Source: Hevea brasiliensis (lineage: Eukaryota > Streptophyta > Magnoliopsida > Malpighiales > Euphorbiaceae). Taken from it: DNA of 64,000 nucleotides. This document shows positions 36,440-47,512 of the stretch, in pieces (position 1 is the first letter of the stretch; each line of letters opens with the position of its first letter). A program made the translations under genes and the position numbers. The notes under the pieces are model-generated. The model saw nothing but the letters and a program-made list of their open reading frames with translations, searched no databases and was not told the DNA's origin. The stretch is from NCBI RefSeq assembly GCF_030052815.1, contig NC_079499.1, forward strand, positions 87,087,183-87,151,182, given 5' to 3'.

Positions 36440-39400
36440 TGTAACACCCTCCCTGTAACAACTCCATACATTCTACTGTTCCGGTGACCGGTGTCAGTCC
36501 GGATATCTAGAACATCCGAAAAAATATTTAAACTAAAGTCGGGAATCATAATTAACTCAAATATTAATAAGAAAAATTTAGTAAAAATTTTAGGAATAAA
36601 ATACAACCGAGTTAAACGAGCCGGTGCCCAAGCGATGGGTAACCGGAGGGAAGTTGCGGTTCTCGCAACGAGGAGCCCTAGACTCGGGGGAAAAATTATA
36701 AAATAATTTTTGGGACTCCAGAGAAAGATTACTGAGGTTCCCATGGCATTAGAATGCCAAGAAAATACCTAGAAAAATTTTTCAATCGGTACAGACAATT
36801 TTGACCCGTTAAGCCAAACGGAGGGCATTTTGGTCATTTCGCCTTCAGAGGTGATTTTTGGCCTACTTGTCCAGTTGGGTAAATAATTAATATGACATAA
36901 AATATGAATAAACATTACTAGAAATTAAATTGAAAATAAGTAGTGGAGAAAAGAAAGGAAAATGAGAAAAAGACTTATTTATGACATCATTGTGATGTCA
37001 TTTAAAATTTCCACCAATCACACTTAAGCAACTAATTGACTAACAAATAAAAGAGACTAAAAGAAGACCAAAATAACAAAAATTGGAGCAGCCATCTCCC
37101 TCCCCAAAAGCCAGCCGAAACATGCCCTAGACCCCTCCATTGATTTTTTTTCAATCAAGCTTAATTGCTCCCTTTGTTACACCACTAAACCCTAACCCCT
37201 TTCATTAAACCTTGACCATATCACTTGGGGAAGCTTTTGGCAGCCAAGAAGAAGAAGGAAAGTGAAGTTTTGAGCTTGGGAAAAATCTCCCTACAAGAGG
37301 TTAGTGGATATATGTAGTTAAAACTCATTAATTCCATGATTGAGGCTTGTAATGGATGAGAAATTGTGAAATAAATGAAACAAATTCATGTGTATGTCCA
37401 CCATAGAATTTGGCAGCCCTAATAGAGGAATGGTTTTGATTGTTTTAATGGACTTAAAGTGAGCTAGAAATGGTGTTTAAGGTATGAATATGCATGGATG
37501 TTGAACTAGTGTGCTAATTGAGGTTTATGGGTAAATTGAGTTGGACATTAGGGTTTTGAGAAGTGAAACTTTGACTTGGCTTATGAAACTATTAAAGAAC
37601 ACTCCAATGGTCAATAGTGACCATTTGAGGTATGTTGACCATAAATTGGACTGAAAAATGGCTTGGCAAAGAGAATGACTATGCTGCCTAAAGATAGCAG
37701 AATGGGGACTGAGAATCCAGTCCAATTACACAGCCATAACTTTGGCTGTGTTGGTCCAATTGGTGTTTGGCCAATTGGACATGAAACTAGGCTTATAATG
37801 GCACATTTTTGCTGAAGAAACCATGCCCAAAAGACCAAAGCAAGAGGACCAAAACTTGGCCCCAATCCGGATACCCTGCAACTGATTCTGCAGAATTGAC
37901 CAAATGAACAGTAACTGTTCATTTGGCCATAACTCACTGTAGATACGGTCAATTGACCTGAACTTTTTACAGCAATAAGTTAAGACATAGACAAACAACT
38001 TTCATGAAGGAACCTACCCCAAATTATGGCCAGAACCTAACCCAAATGGCAGTGGCAGTCACTATTCATGTTACTGTAGATATGGTAATTTTTGCAGATT
38101 GGCAATCCGGCCAGCTTGGGTTTTTGGGCCATATCTGGAGCTAAAAAACTCCAAATGGAGTGATTCAAAAAAGGAAATTCAACTAGACAAAATAAGGAAC
38201 AACTTTCCTGTTTTCCATTTCTTCAAATTTCCACTGTAACAGTGTGTAATGGAGCAGTAAACTTAGGCTCCAAAACTGAAATTTTCTGCCCTCTTGGTTT
38301 TAAGTTAGAAATGGAAATGGCAATCAATTCCAACAAGTTTTAAATACAAAATGTGGTATGTTTGGGGTGTTAAAACCAATACACCTATTTTCTATCCAAA
38401 AGTCAACATTTTTGTTGACCAATGAGGTGAATAGTGACACCAAAACTTGAAATGCACAAATTGAAGAATTTAAAAGTTTCAAATGCCCTAGTATACCTAA
38501 CAAGATTGGTTTGGATAGTTTGGCATGCCAATAGGGTTCAGTTAGCAGTACTACACATGGCAATATGCCGTTCTGTGATTTCATGACTTTTAGCCATTAT
38601 GACTTTGCATTGAGATTTGGCCTTGTGCCAAAAATTATTTACAGCTTGGTAGTTGTTATGTTGCACACCGGGAGATGCATATGTGACCGATGGTGTGACG
38701 GCCCGAGGTACTAGATACCCAGTGCCAGTTTACCCGTTATCCAGTCCAGTCATCTAGTGTAGGTTACTTGGGCAACCAAAAGAATGAAAGTGAACAAAGT
38801 TACTGAATTAATGTATATATAACCATACTAAACAAATGAATCATACACATTCACTATATACTTGTTTTCTTGCTATTTTCTTTTATTTTATTATTGCACC
38901 ACTAAGCATTATTGCTTAGCGCGTTGCTTTTGCCACGCGTAGGTACTGGAGATACAGATCGTGAGCCCGTGAGACCACGCCGGGTGAGTCCATCTTGCAA
39001 TTCCGCATGATGTCCTTGTCACCTCAACTTCGAGTTGCATTGGTAGGACACTAGGTGTCATTTTGATATTTTGTAGCAAATTTTTACTTTCTCATATGTA
39101 TTTGAACTTATGTAATATATTTTGATGTTCATGTAAATAATGAAAGTTATGACTATGAATGCAAAATTTGAGCATTTATTTATTGCTTGTATATGAGTAT
39201 TATGAGAAATGGATGTTTGAGAAATGACAAGATTATTGAGAAATGAAATTGAGAAATATTGTTGAGATTTTGGATATTGGAGTTTGAGATGATGGAATAC
39301 AAATATTGGAAGTGTTTTTAACAGGTTCCGAAGAACTGTTTTCTCCATTTTTAGCAGATCTACTTGATTTTCTTTAAAATCTTCGGAACCTCAAATAAAT

Positions 39401-39550
39401 AATACTTTTGATAAATGGCTAAAATAAATTATATTTCATAAATTATATTCACAAGCATGGTATAAATTAATTAAGGTATATTAGAATGTGCCGGTACACC
39501 GTGTGGCATAGCTTGCTCGGCTACACTGTAGACGGGTAAGGGGTGTCACA
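36440..39550 (+). repeat. 5' LTR of element D (3111 bp)
   Basis: The LTR runs from TGTAACACCCTCC to GGGTGTCACA. Inverted repeats conserved in E and F are: ATGACATCA-N3-TGATGTCAT at 36981-37001; a 27-bp near-palindrome CCAAATGAACAGT/ACTGTTCATTTGG at 37900-37926; CTAAGCA-TTAT-TGCTTAG at 38902-38919; and GGTTCCGAAG/CTTCGGAACC at 39324-39333 and 39381-39390. No gene inside. Confidence 0.93.
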
Positions 39551-39555
39551 TTTAG

Positions 39556-39567
39556 TGGTATCAGAGC
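39556..39567 (+). promoter_or_regulatory. Primer binding site of element D
   Basis: TGGTATCAGAGC, complementary to the initiator tRNA-Met end, lies five bases after the LTR. Confidence 0.92.
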
Positions 39568-39677
39568 CAGGTTTAGGCGTTTCTGGGCCTAGATTGAGTC
39601 CATACCATGCATTGCATTTGTAAGAGTCGAGGTGACACTAATGCAGATCTGTTTGTCTTTCTTATTTTGAATAGGAT

Positions 39678-40917
39678 ATGGATCCTTCATCTCAAAGAGC
39701 AGTCGAGGAGGAAGTGGAGAGTCATGCTCCACCTGCAGCAGCTGAGACTGGGGGTAGGGGAGAACTTACTCCACCAGCTCAAGCAGAGCCTGCTCAGCCT
39801 CCACAGGCCATGTTCCAACAAATGGCCGACTTCTTTAGACAAATGGCCGGAGTAATGCCAGCACCACCACCACTACCAGCTCCACAGCAGAAATCACACC
39901 TGGAAAGGCTAAGAAAGTTTGGGGCGGTGGATTTCTTCGGCAAGAGAGAAGATGACTCTGTTGCAGCCGAGAATTAGTTGAACAGAACAGGCAGAGTCTT
40001 AAAACAACTCCACTGCACCCCAGAGCAAAACCTAGAGGCTACCATATCCCTGTTGCAAGATGATGCCTATGAATGGTGGGACACTGTGTCCAATGAAGTG
40101 CAGCCAGAAGCTGTAACTTGGGACTTCTTTCTCTCCGAGTTCAAGAAGAAATATGTGGGTACTGTATACCTGGAAGAGAGAAGAAGAGAGTTCATTAACC
40201 TGAGGCAGAGACAGCTATCAGTGGCCGAGTATGAGAAGGAATTTGTCCGATTAAGCCGCTACAGAAGGGAGATAGTCCCTAATGAAGCTGAAAGGTGTAA
40301 GAGATTTGAAGAGGGACTAAATGATAACATCAAGATCCAGCTTACTGCCTTGGGAATCACAGAATTTAGCAAGTTAGTGGAAGCTGCAATAAGGGTTGAA
40401 AAAGTGAGAATCAGTGAGCAGACCAGAAGGGATAGACAGCAGAAGAGGGGCCCAGGTCAATCTAGTTCAGCTCCTACATCTGGGAAGAGGTTTAAGGGTC
40501 CACCTGCACAGAGTTCAGGTCAGCCACATGGTCAGGGTCACCTCGGGCCGGGCCACGATTCACCCCTAGAGAGGTCACCACACCATGCGTGGGCAGCTCT
40601 CTAGGATGGGGTTCAGGGACCAGCCCCAAAGAACTTCTACTGTCCACACCGTCGAAATGGCATAAGGGAGTGTTGGAGAGTAATCGTGCTCGCTGAGGTG
40701 TGGGTCAACAGAGCATCGATTAAGGAACCGCCCACGCAGAACTACTACACTGCTCCAACACAAGCGCATGCACTGCTCCGCACTACGAGAGGTAGAAAAT
40801 CTGGTAAACTGAGGTCATGGACCATCACAGAGGCTGCATTCGAGCGCAGAGAGGCCTGACAGCAGACCACCAGCAAGAAATTATGCCCTGAGAGCTCAGG
40901 AGGAGCAAGATGCCCCG
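39678..40917 (+). pseudogene. gag: gag of element D, broken
   Basis: The start ATG at 39678 gives MDPSSQRAVEEEVESHAPPA. A Pro-rich stretch and the conserved KSHLERLRKFGAVDF follow. TAG at 39975-39977 stands where element F encodes Trp (NW), a single G-to-A change. The frame then continues to 40604 through LLQDDAYEWWDT, EFKKKYVGTVYLEERRREFI and LSRYRREIVPNEAERCKRFEEG. Beyond about 40540 the zinc-knuckle region is unreadable from many short indels, several at CAG/CTG sites (for example GCCACGATTC here against GCCACAGGTC in F). The protein would be the particle shell. Confidence 0.85.
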
Positions 40918-43506
40918 AACGTCATCAGGGGTACGTTCTCCCTCTACACTACACCTGTGCATGCATTGGTGGATCCAGGATCCACTCATTCATACATCTG
41001 CATCAACTTACCTGTAGAAAGGGGGATACTAGTAGGGGAGAGTGACCAAGACATTCTGGTCACTAATCCATTGGGTCTCAGTGTAGTGGTGAACAAGGTA
41101 TACAAGGGTTGCCCGTTAACGATTCAAGGGTATGAATTCTCGGCAGACCTAATTGAGTTACCCTTTTACGAGTTTGACGTGATTTTGGGAATGGATTGGT
41201 TGTCACGTCATCAAGCAATAGTTGATTGCAAATTGAAGAGAATTTCTCTGAAAACTCCTGAGGGAAATGAAATCACTGTTGTGGGGGAAAGGACAGATTT
41301 CTTGTCCAATGTCATCTCAGCCACAGTTGCAAGAAGAATGATGAGAAAAGGCTGTGAAGCCTACCTAGCACATGTGGTGGATACTAGGCAGGCTAAGCCA
41401 AACTTGAATGATATACCCACAGTAAGAGACTTCCCAGAGGTATTTTCTGAAGAGTTTTCTGGTTTACCACCAGAAAGGGAAGTCGAATTTGCTATTGAGA
41501 CACTGTCGGGTACAACACCCATTTCCATTGCTCCTTATAGGATGGCACCCACTGAATTGAGGGAGTTGAAAACTCAGTTGCAAGAGTTGTTAGATAAGGG
41601 GTCCATACGCCCCAGTGTGTCACCATGGGGAGCTCTAGTGCTGTTCGTGAAAAAGAAGGATGGGACTTTGAGGCTATGCATTGATTACCGGCAGTTGAAT
41701 AAAGTGACTGTGAAGAACAAATATCCGTTGCCTAGAATTGATGATCTGTTTGATCAGTTGAAGGGAGCAGGAGTATTTTCTAAGCTTGATCTCAGATCAG
41801 GGTATCATCAGTTGAGGGTAAAGGATGCAGATGTGCCAAAGACTGCATTCAGGACCCGGTATGGGCATTATGAGTTTCTAGTGATGCCATTTGGCCTAAC
41901 AAATGCACCAGCAGCATTCATGGACCTTATGAACCGTATCTTCCATCCATACCTAGATCGGTTCGTAGTGGTCTTTATTGATGATATTTTGGTGTATTCC
42001 AAGACCAGGGAAGAACATGATGAGCATTTGAGGATTGTTACGCAAACCACGAGAGAAAAGAAGGCGTATGCTAAGTTGTCCAAGTGTGACTTTTGGTGAA
42101 TGAGATAGCATTCCTTGGACACATAGTGTCGGTGATGGGATTAGGTCGATCCAGGAAAATAGAAGCGATGATGGAATGGAAGCCTCCTAAAACACAACCG
42201 AGGTCAAGCTTCTTGGGGCTAGCTGGGTATTACGTAAGATTTGTGAAGGGATTTTCCTTAATAGCCGCTCCAATGACCAAGTTGTTACACAAGAATGTCG
42301 ATTTGACCGAATGAGAAGTGTCATACCGCTTTGAGAAATTGAAGGCTATGTTGACAGAGGCACGGTGTTAATACAGATGTCGGGAAAGGACTTTGTGGTC
42401 TATAGTGATGCCTCACATAATGGGTTAGGGTGTGTATTGATGCAAGAGGGAAGGTGGTCGCTTATGCTTCCGCATACCTAAGGCCACATGAGCAGAACTA
42501 CCCTACCCATGATCTAGAGCTTGCAAAGAATTATCTTCGCCTCGAAGAAATGGAGGCATTACTTGTATGGTGAAAAGTGCTACATTTACACGGACCACAC
42601 AAAAGCACAAATACTTGCCAACCCGGAAGGAGCTCAACCTTAGACAGAGGTGATGGATTGAGTTCTGAAGGACTATGACTGTAATTGACTACCATCTTGG
42701 GAAGGCAAATGTAGTTCTTGATGCTTTGAGCAGAAAATCCATGACCTTGAGATCATTGAATGCCCGTCTATCTTTGATTCGAGATGGAGCTATTTTGGTG
42801 AGTTGCAAGTGAGGCCAAACTGCTACTGCAGATTTTAGATGGGCAAAAGGGATGAAAAGTTAATGGCTATTATGAGCAAGATCTCGAGGGAAAAGCAGCG
42901 ATTATGGGGTGAAAGCGGATGGGTGCTGACTACAAAGGAAGGCTGTGTGTACGGATGATGGGGAATTGAAGACCAAGATTCTAAAAGAGGCACACACCGG
43001 TGTATATGCTATGCACCTGGAAGTACAAAGATGTATCATGATCCGAAGCTTGATATTGGTGGCACAGTATGAAGAGGGACATAGCTGACTATGTGACTAA
43101 ATGCTTGACATGTCAGCAAGTCAAGGCAGAACATCAAGTTCCATCGGGTTTGCTACAGCCTATACGCATACCTGAATGGAAATGGGATCCGGTCACCATG
43201 GATTTTGTAAGTGGTCTACCTCTCACTCGGAAGAAACATGATGCAGTATGGGTGATAGTTGATAGATTGACAAAGTCAGCACACTTTCTGCCAATTAGGA
43301 CTGACTACTCACTAGAGAGGTTAGCAGAATTGTATATCAGTGAGATAGTTAGACTGCATGGAATTCCACTTTCCATCATATCTGATCGAGACCCAAGGTT
43401 TACATCGAGATTCTGGAAGAAGTTGCATGAGTCCTTGGGTACACAACTCCATTTCAGCACAGCTTTCCATCCTCAGACGGATGGGCAATCAGAAAGAGTA
43501 ATCCAG

Positions 43507-43580
43507 GTAAACAATTGAACCAATGAAATTGACACAAATATTGAATTAAAATGATAACAATAACGTGAAATATATGTCAG
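43507..43580 (+). other. Intron-like insert in integrase, element D (74 bp)
   Basis: The sequence begins GTAAACAATTG after exon ATCCAG and ends ATATATGTCAG before GTCCTTGAGG. It is very AT-rich, 74 bp (not a multiple of 3), and puts a stop (VNN then TGA) into the unspliced frame. Removing it restores RVIQ-VLEDML, the contiguous form found in element B. A branch-site-like TGATAACAATAAC lies near its 3' end. Both splice sites fit plant consensus. No RNA evidence is available here. Confidence 0.75.
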
Positions 43581-44314
43581 GTCCTTGAGGATATGCTGAG
43601 GAGTTGTGTCATTGAGTTTGAGGGAAGTTGGGATAGATACCTCCCACTAGCAGAATTTGCATACAACAATAGCTACCAAGCTAGTATCCAAATGGCCCCG
43701 TATGAAGCGATGTATGGGAGAAAATGTAGAACTCCAGTGTGCTGGACTGAATTGGGCGAAGACAAACTGGTAGGGCCAGACCTGGTGAAACAGGCTGAGG
43801 AGAAGGTGAAATCAATCAAAGCCAACTTAAAGGTTGCCTCAGACAGACAGAAATCTTATGTCGACCTGAAGAGGAAAGAAATAGAATATGGGGTTGGCGA
43901 CAAAGTGTTCCTCAAGGTGTCACCATGGAAGAAGGTATTGAGGTTTGGAAGGAAAGGTAAGTTGAGCCCTAGGTTCATTGGCCCATATGAAATCATCAAA
44001 CGTGTGGGTCCAGTGGCCTATAGGCTAGCTTTACCACCAGAGCTGGACAAGATCCACAATGTGTTCCACGTGTCTATGCTCAGAAGATACCGCTCAGATC
44101 CTTCACATGTCATCTCCAGAGAAGAAATTGAAATACAGCCGAATTTGACATACGAAGAAGAACCTCTACTGATCTTGGCTCGGGAAGTGAAAGAGTTGAG
44201 AAACAAGCAAATTCCATTGGTGAAAGTGCTTTGGAGGCACCACAACACCGAGGAGGCAACTTGGGAAAGTGAAGAGACGATGAGGCAACAGTTCCCTCAA
44301 CTGTTTGCATCAGG

Positions 44315-44336
44315 TAAATTTCGAGGACGAAATTTA
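44315..44336 (+). promoter_or_regulatory. Stem-loop beside the polypurine tract of element D
   Basis: TAAATTTCG-AGGA-CGAAATTTA, a 9-bp perfect stem with an AGGA loop, overlaps the last codons of pol. The polypurine tract follows 4 bases later. Confidence 0.6.
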
Positions 44337-44340
44337 AATT

Positions 44341-44352
44341 AGAGGGGAAGAG
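44341..44352 (+). promoter_or_regulatory. Polypurine tract of element D
   Basis: AGAGGGGAAGAG lies just before the 3' LTR start TGTAACACCC at 44354 and overlaps the pol stop codon by two bases. Confidence 0.88.
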
Positions 44353-44353
44353 T

Positions 44354-44694
44354 TGTAACACCCTCCCTGTAACAACTCCGTACATTCTACTGTTCCGGTG
44401 ACCGGTGTCGGTTCGGACAACTAGAACGTCCGAAAAAATATTTAAACTAAAGTCGGGAATCATAATTAACTCAAATATTAATAAGAAAAATTTAGTAAAA
44501 ATTTTAGGAATAAAATACAACCGAGTTAAACGAGCCGGTGCCCAAGCGATGGGTAACCAGAGGGAAGTTGCGGTTCTCGCAACGAGGAGCCCTAGACCCG
44601 GGGGAAAAATTATAAAATAATTTTTGGGACTCCAAAGAACGATTACTGAGGTTCCCATGGCATTAGAATGCCAAGAAAATACCTAGAAAAATTT
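44354..44694 (+). repeat. 3' LTR of element D, truncated to 341 bp
   Basis: It matches 36440-36780 closely, then departs after CTAGAAAAATTT. The remaining roughly 2.77 kb of the LTR is absent. Confidence 0.92.
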
Positions 44695-44695
44695 A

Positions 44696-45499
44696 AAGAG
44701 TCATTAGGATTCTTCATTTTGTGTGTTTCGGGCCCCAGTAGTCCCGTCTGTGATAAAGTACACGGGTCGTGTATCACTACACGGGTCTCGACATGTAGGG
44801 CCGTGTAAATTTTTGCCTGAAAAATTTGAAATTCTGTCGTAGTACATGGCCCGTGTAAATGAGCTCTGGGACCCGTGTAACTTTCTGTCTCTCGAGTTTC
44901 TTTATTGGATATGTTACACGACCCGTGTCAAATACAAGGAGGCCCGTGTAACTTTTCGACTTTTAGTTTTTCTGCTAGAGACATTACACGGTCTGTGTAA
45001 ATTGGATTATGGACCCGTGTAACTTTCTGTCTCCTTCAGAGTTAAAAATTTAGGAAATTTACGGACTTCCAGAAAGTTACATGGGGTGTGTAAAACCACT
45101 ACACGACCCGTTTAATATTCTGATTTTTCAAATTCTTGTCAAATGAAAAATGTTTATCATCACAACACATGAAATGGATGTAAGGTTTAGCAATAGAGCT
45201 ACTTCCCTAGTTTTCTCCAATTTTCCCTTTTATGGTTTTGACTTGGTGATTCCTTTCCTCTCTTGATCTCTACTCCCCTTTCCAAAAATTCCTAAAAAAT
45301 CAAATGCAAATGAGTACGAAACAAAAATCAATATGAAAAAGAAGAAGAAGAAAAAAAAAATAAAAGTTCAGAAAAACTTTTGGGTTACCTCCCAAAAAGC
45401 GCTTGTTTATAGTCTTTAGCTAGACTTTGCTTGTTTATGGTCTGTCAGTAGGATGGTCAAGGGTGCAATTGACTCTCGTTTCTATGGGTTATCCCTAAA
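44696..45499. other. Athila-like spacer 3' of pol, with TACACGG/CCGTGTA cluster
   Basis: No gene seen. Words such as TACACGGGTCGTGTATC, GTACATGGCCCGTGTAAA, TTACACGACCCGTGTC and TACACGACCCG recur between 44750 and 45115, like the cluster at 33429-33750. An A-rich tract (45340-45365) follows. Confidence 0.7.
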
Positions 45500-47512
45500 A
45501 GTAAGGCTTCAGCCTCTGCCCATTAACCTTAAATGCACCTAAGGTTTGCTCCACACTTCTACTACTCCATATGGGAAGACTTGGGTGACCTTGAAAGGTC
45601 TGGACCATCTTGATTTAAGCTTCCCTAGAAAGAGTTTCAATCTAGAGTTAAATAAGAGGACAAAATCTCCTTCTTTTATCTCTTTCCTTGCTATATGTCT
45701 GTCATGCCATCTTTTGGTTTTATCCTTGAAAATTTTGGCATTTTCGTATGCATCCTATCGAATTTCTTCCAACTCATTCAGTTGTAGGAGTCTTTTCTCA
45801 CCAGCAGCTTTGAGCTCAAAGTTTAGGATTTGAATTGCCCAGTAAGCTTTATGCTCAAGTTCAACAGGGAGATGGCATGATTTTCCATAGACCAGTCAGA
45901 AGGGTGTTATGCTAATTTGGGTTTTGTATTCAGTGCGGTATGCCCATAGTGCATCATCTAACTTCATGCACCAGTCCTTCCTAAATCTGTTTATAGTTTT
46001 CTCTAGAATCTGCTTTAGTTCCTCGTTTGAGATTTCTACTTGACCGCTGGTTTGAGGATGATAAGGTGTGGCCACCTTGTGAGTCACTCCATACTTTTTC
46101 AGTAGTGTTTTGAATTGTTGGTTGTAGAAGTGACTTCCTTCATTGCTGATTATTGCTCGCGGTTAGCCAAATCTTATGAAGATGTTCTTCTTAAGGAACC
46201 TTGTGACTACGCTAGCATCGTTGGTTGGTGTTGCAATTGCTTCTAACCATTTTGATACATAATCAACTCCAACCATAATATACTTGTTTCCACTGGAAGA
46301 GGGAAATGAGCCCATGAAGTCTATTCCCCATACATCAAACAATTCTATCTCAAGTATACCATACAGTGGCATTTCATTCCTTCTTGAACTGTTACCTGTC
46401 CTTTGGCATTGATCACAACCTAGCACAAAGGATCTTACATCCTTAAACAAATGTGGCCAGTAAAACCCTGCTTGTAAAATCTTGGCTGCAGTTTTTGAGA
46501 TGCCGAAATGTCCTCCATATAGTGATGAATGGCAGTGATAAATGATACTTTCCATATCTTCCTCTAGTATGCATCTTCTTATCAGTCCATCATTACATCT
46601 CTTGTACAGTAGAGATTCCTCCCATAAGTAATATCTCACATCATGTAGGAATTTCTTCCTTTGCTGATAAGTCATGTTTGGAGGCAGTACCCTGCATACA
46701 ATAAAATTAACAAAGTCAGCATACCATGGAGCCTTGGAGAATGCAAGTAATTGCTCATCAGAAAATGAATCATCAATTGGTAAATCTTCGAAATCCTCTG
46801 TATACTCCAATTTTAGTCTGGAAAGATAGTCAGGTACTACATTTTCCTATCACTTTTTGTCTTTGATTTTAAGGTTAAATTCTTGCAGGAGTAGAATCCA
46901 TCGAATCAGCCTTAGTTTCGCTTCCTTCTTGTTCATGAGGTACCGGATTGTAGCATGATCTATTAATACAATGACTTTTGACCCAATGAGGTAAGATCTG
47001 AACTTATCCATTGCAAACACCACTGCTAGTAATTCCTTCTCTGTGGTGGTATAATTGATTTGTGCATCATCGAGTGTCTTGCTAGCATAGTAAATAGCAT
47101 GGAGCTTTTTATCTTTTCTTTTCCCGAGCATTGCTCCAACTGCAAAGTCACTCGCGTCGCACATCACCTTGAATGGTAGCTCCCAATTTGGTGGCTGCAT
47201 TATTGGTGCTGATATCAAGGCCTCTTTGATCCTGTTAAAGGAGACAAGGCAATTTTCATCAAAATCATAGGGAACATCTTGACTTAACAAGTTAGTAAGT
47301 GGCTTAGCTATTTTGGAAAAGTCCTTGATGAATCTTCTGTAGAATCCTGCATGTCCCAAAAAGCTTCACACTCCCTTGACTGATGTTGGGGGTGGCATGT
47401 TTTCAATGATCTCAATTTTTTGCCTTATCAACTTCAATCCCTCTTTCTAATATCAAATGTCCGAGAACTATACCTTCCCTTACCATGAAATGACATTTTT
47501 CCTGTGACACCC
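45500..47512 (-). pseudogene. pol: pol of the Athila-like element (late RT, RNase H, integrase), broken
   Basis: Read leftwards from 47512: late RT KCHFMVREGIVLGHLI, then a frame break near 47365, [19 protein letters not shown], and RNase H ([36 protein letters not shown]). Integrase follows (46810 to 46163 and on), with the finger [14 protein letters not shown]...GCDQCQRTG, first catalytic Asp in [10 protein letters not shown], then a stop at about 46165. The second Asp is Asn (ISNEGSHF where the family has SDEG/SDGG), and the Glu lies in [11 protein letters not shown]. The C-terminal GPFKV-like region (about 45600-45530) is frameshifted. There is no chromodomain, as expected for this lineage. 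RT itself is cut by element E. Confidence 0.88.

Larger units (their letters stand above)
40957..44342 (+). pseudogene. pol: pol of element D, with intact integrase catalytic triad and an intron-like insert
   Basis: Protease has [10 protein letters not shown] and [18 protein letters not shown] is readable to 42099 ([55 protein letters not shown]). A missing base at about 42098 and many small indels garble late RT and RNase H to about 43068. Integrase resumes at 43069: [14 protein letters not shown] finger, then catalytic [16 protein letters not shown] and QSERVIQ (D, D and E all present). A 74-bp GT...AG insert (43507-43580) follows, then VLEDMLRSCVIEFEG, GPYEI and the chromodomain-like IPLVKVLWRHHNTEEATWES. 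It ends KFRGRNLN, TAG 44340-44342. Spliced, the integrase half is continuous. Confidence 0.9.
36440..44695 (+). mobile_element. Ty3/gypsy chromovirus element D, 3' LTR truncated
   Basis: It contains a full 5' LTR, primer site, gag, pol and polypurine tract. Only the first 341 bp of the 3' LTR remain; after CTAGAAAAATTT the sequence switches to Athila-type DNA. D, E and F share LTR sequence and pol and form one subfamily. The short indels in 42100-43070 are discussed under findings as possible assembly errors. The left flank reads TATAA; no matching right copy can be seen because of the truncation. Confidence 0.92.
44696..47512 (-). mobile_element. Athila-like element, pol region
   Basis: This holds minus-strand Athila pol (47512 to about 45500) and a 3' spacer with palindromic words. 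It is bounded by the truncated LTR of D on the left and by LTR E on the right, which inserted in its RT. The rest of the Athila element should continue beyond element E, outside the window. Confidence 0.8.

Noticed and set aside
36373..36744. Minus-strand open frame repeated at 44110-44658 and 61006-61272
   Set aside because: It lies across LTR starts and is the reverse strand of repeated LTR sequence; no coding role is needed to explain its repetition.
37611..37998. Minus-strand frames containing YGQMNSYCSFGQF, repeated at 54241-54628 and 62139-62526
   Set aside because: Conserved only because the LTRs are conserved; they overlap palindromes and have no family resemblance or suitable start.
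43519..43580. Random insertion or frameshift instead of an intron in integrase
   Set aside because: The same position, same ends and near-same length in three separate elements, with consensus splice sites, fit an intron better; still unproven without RNA.
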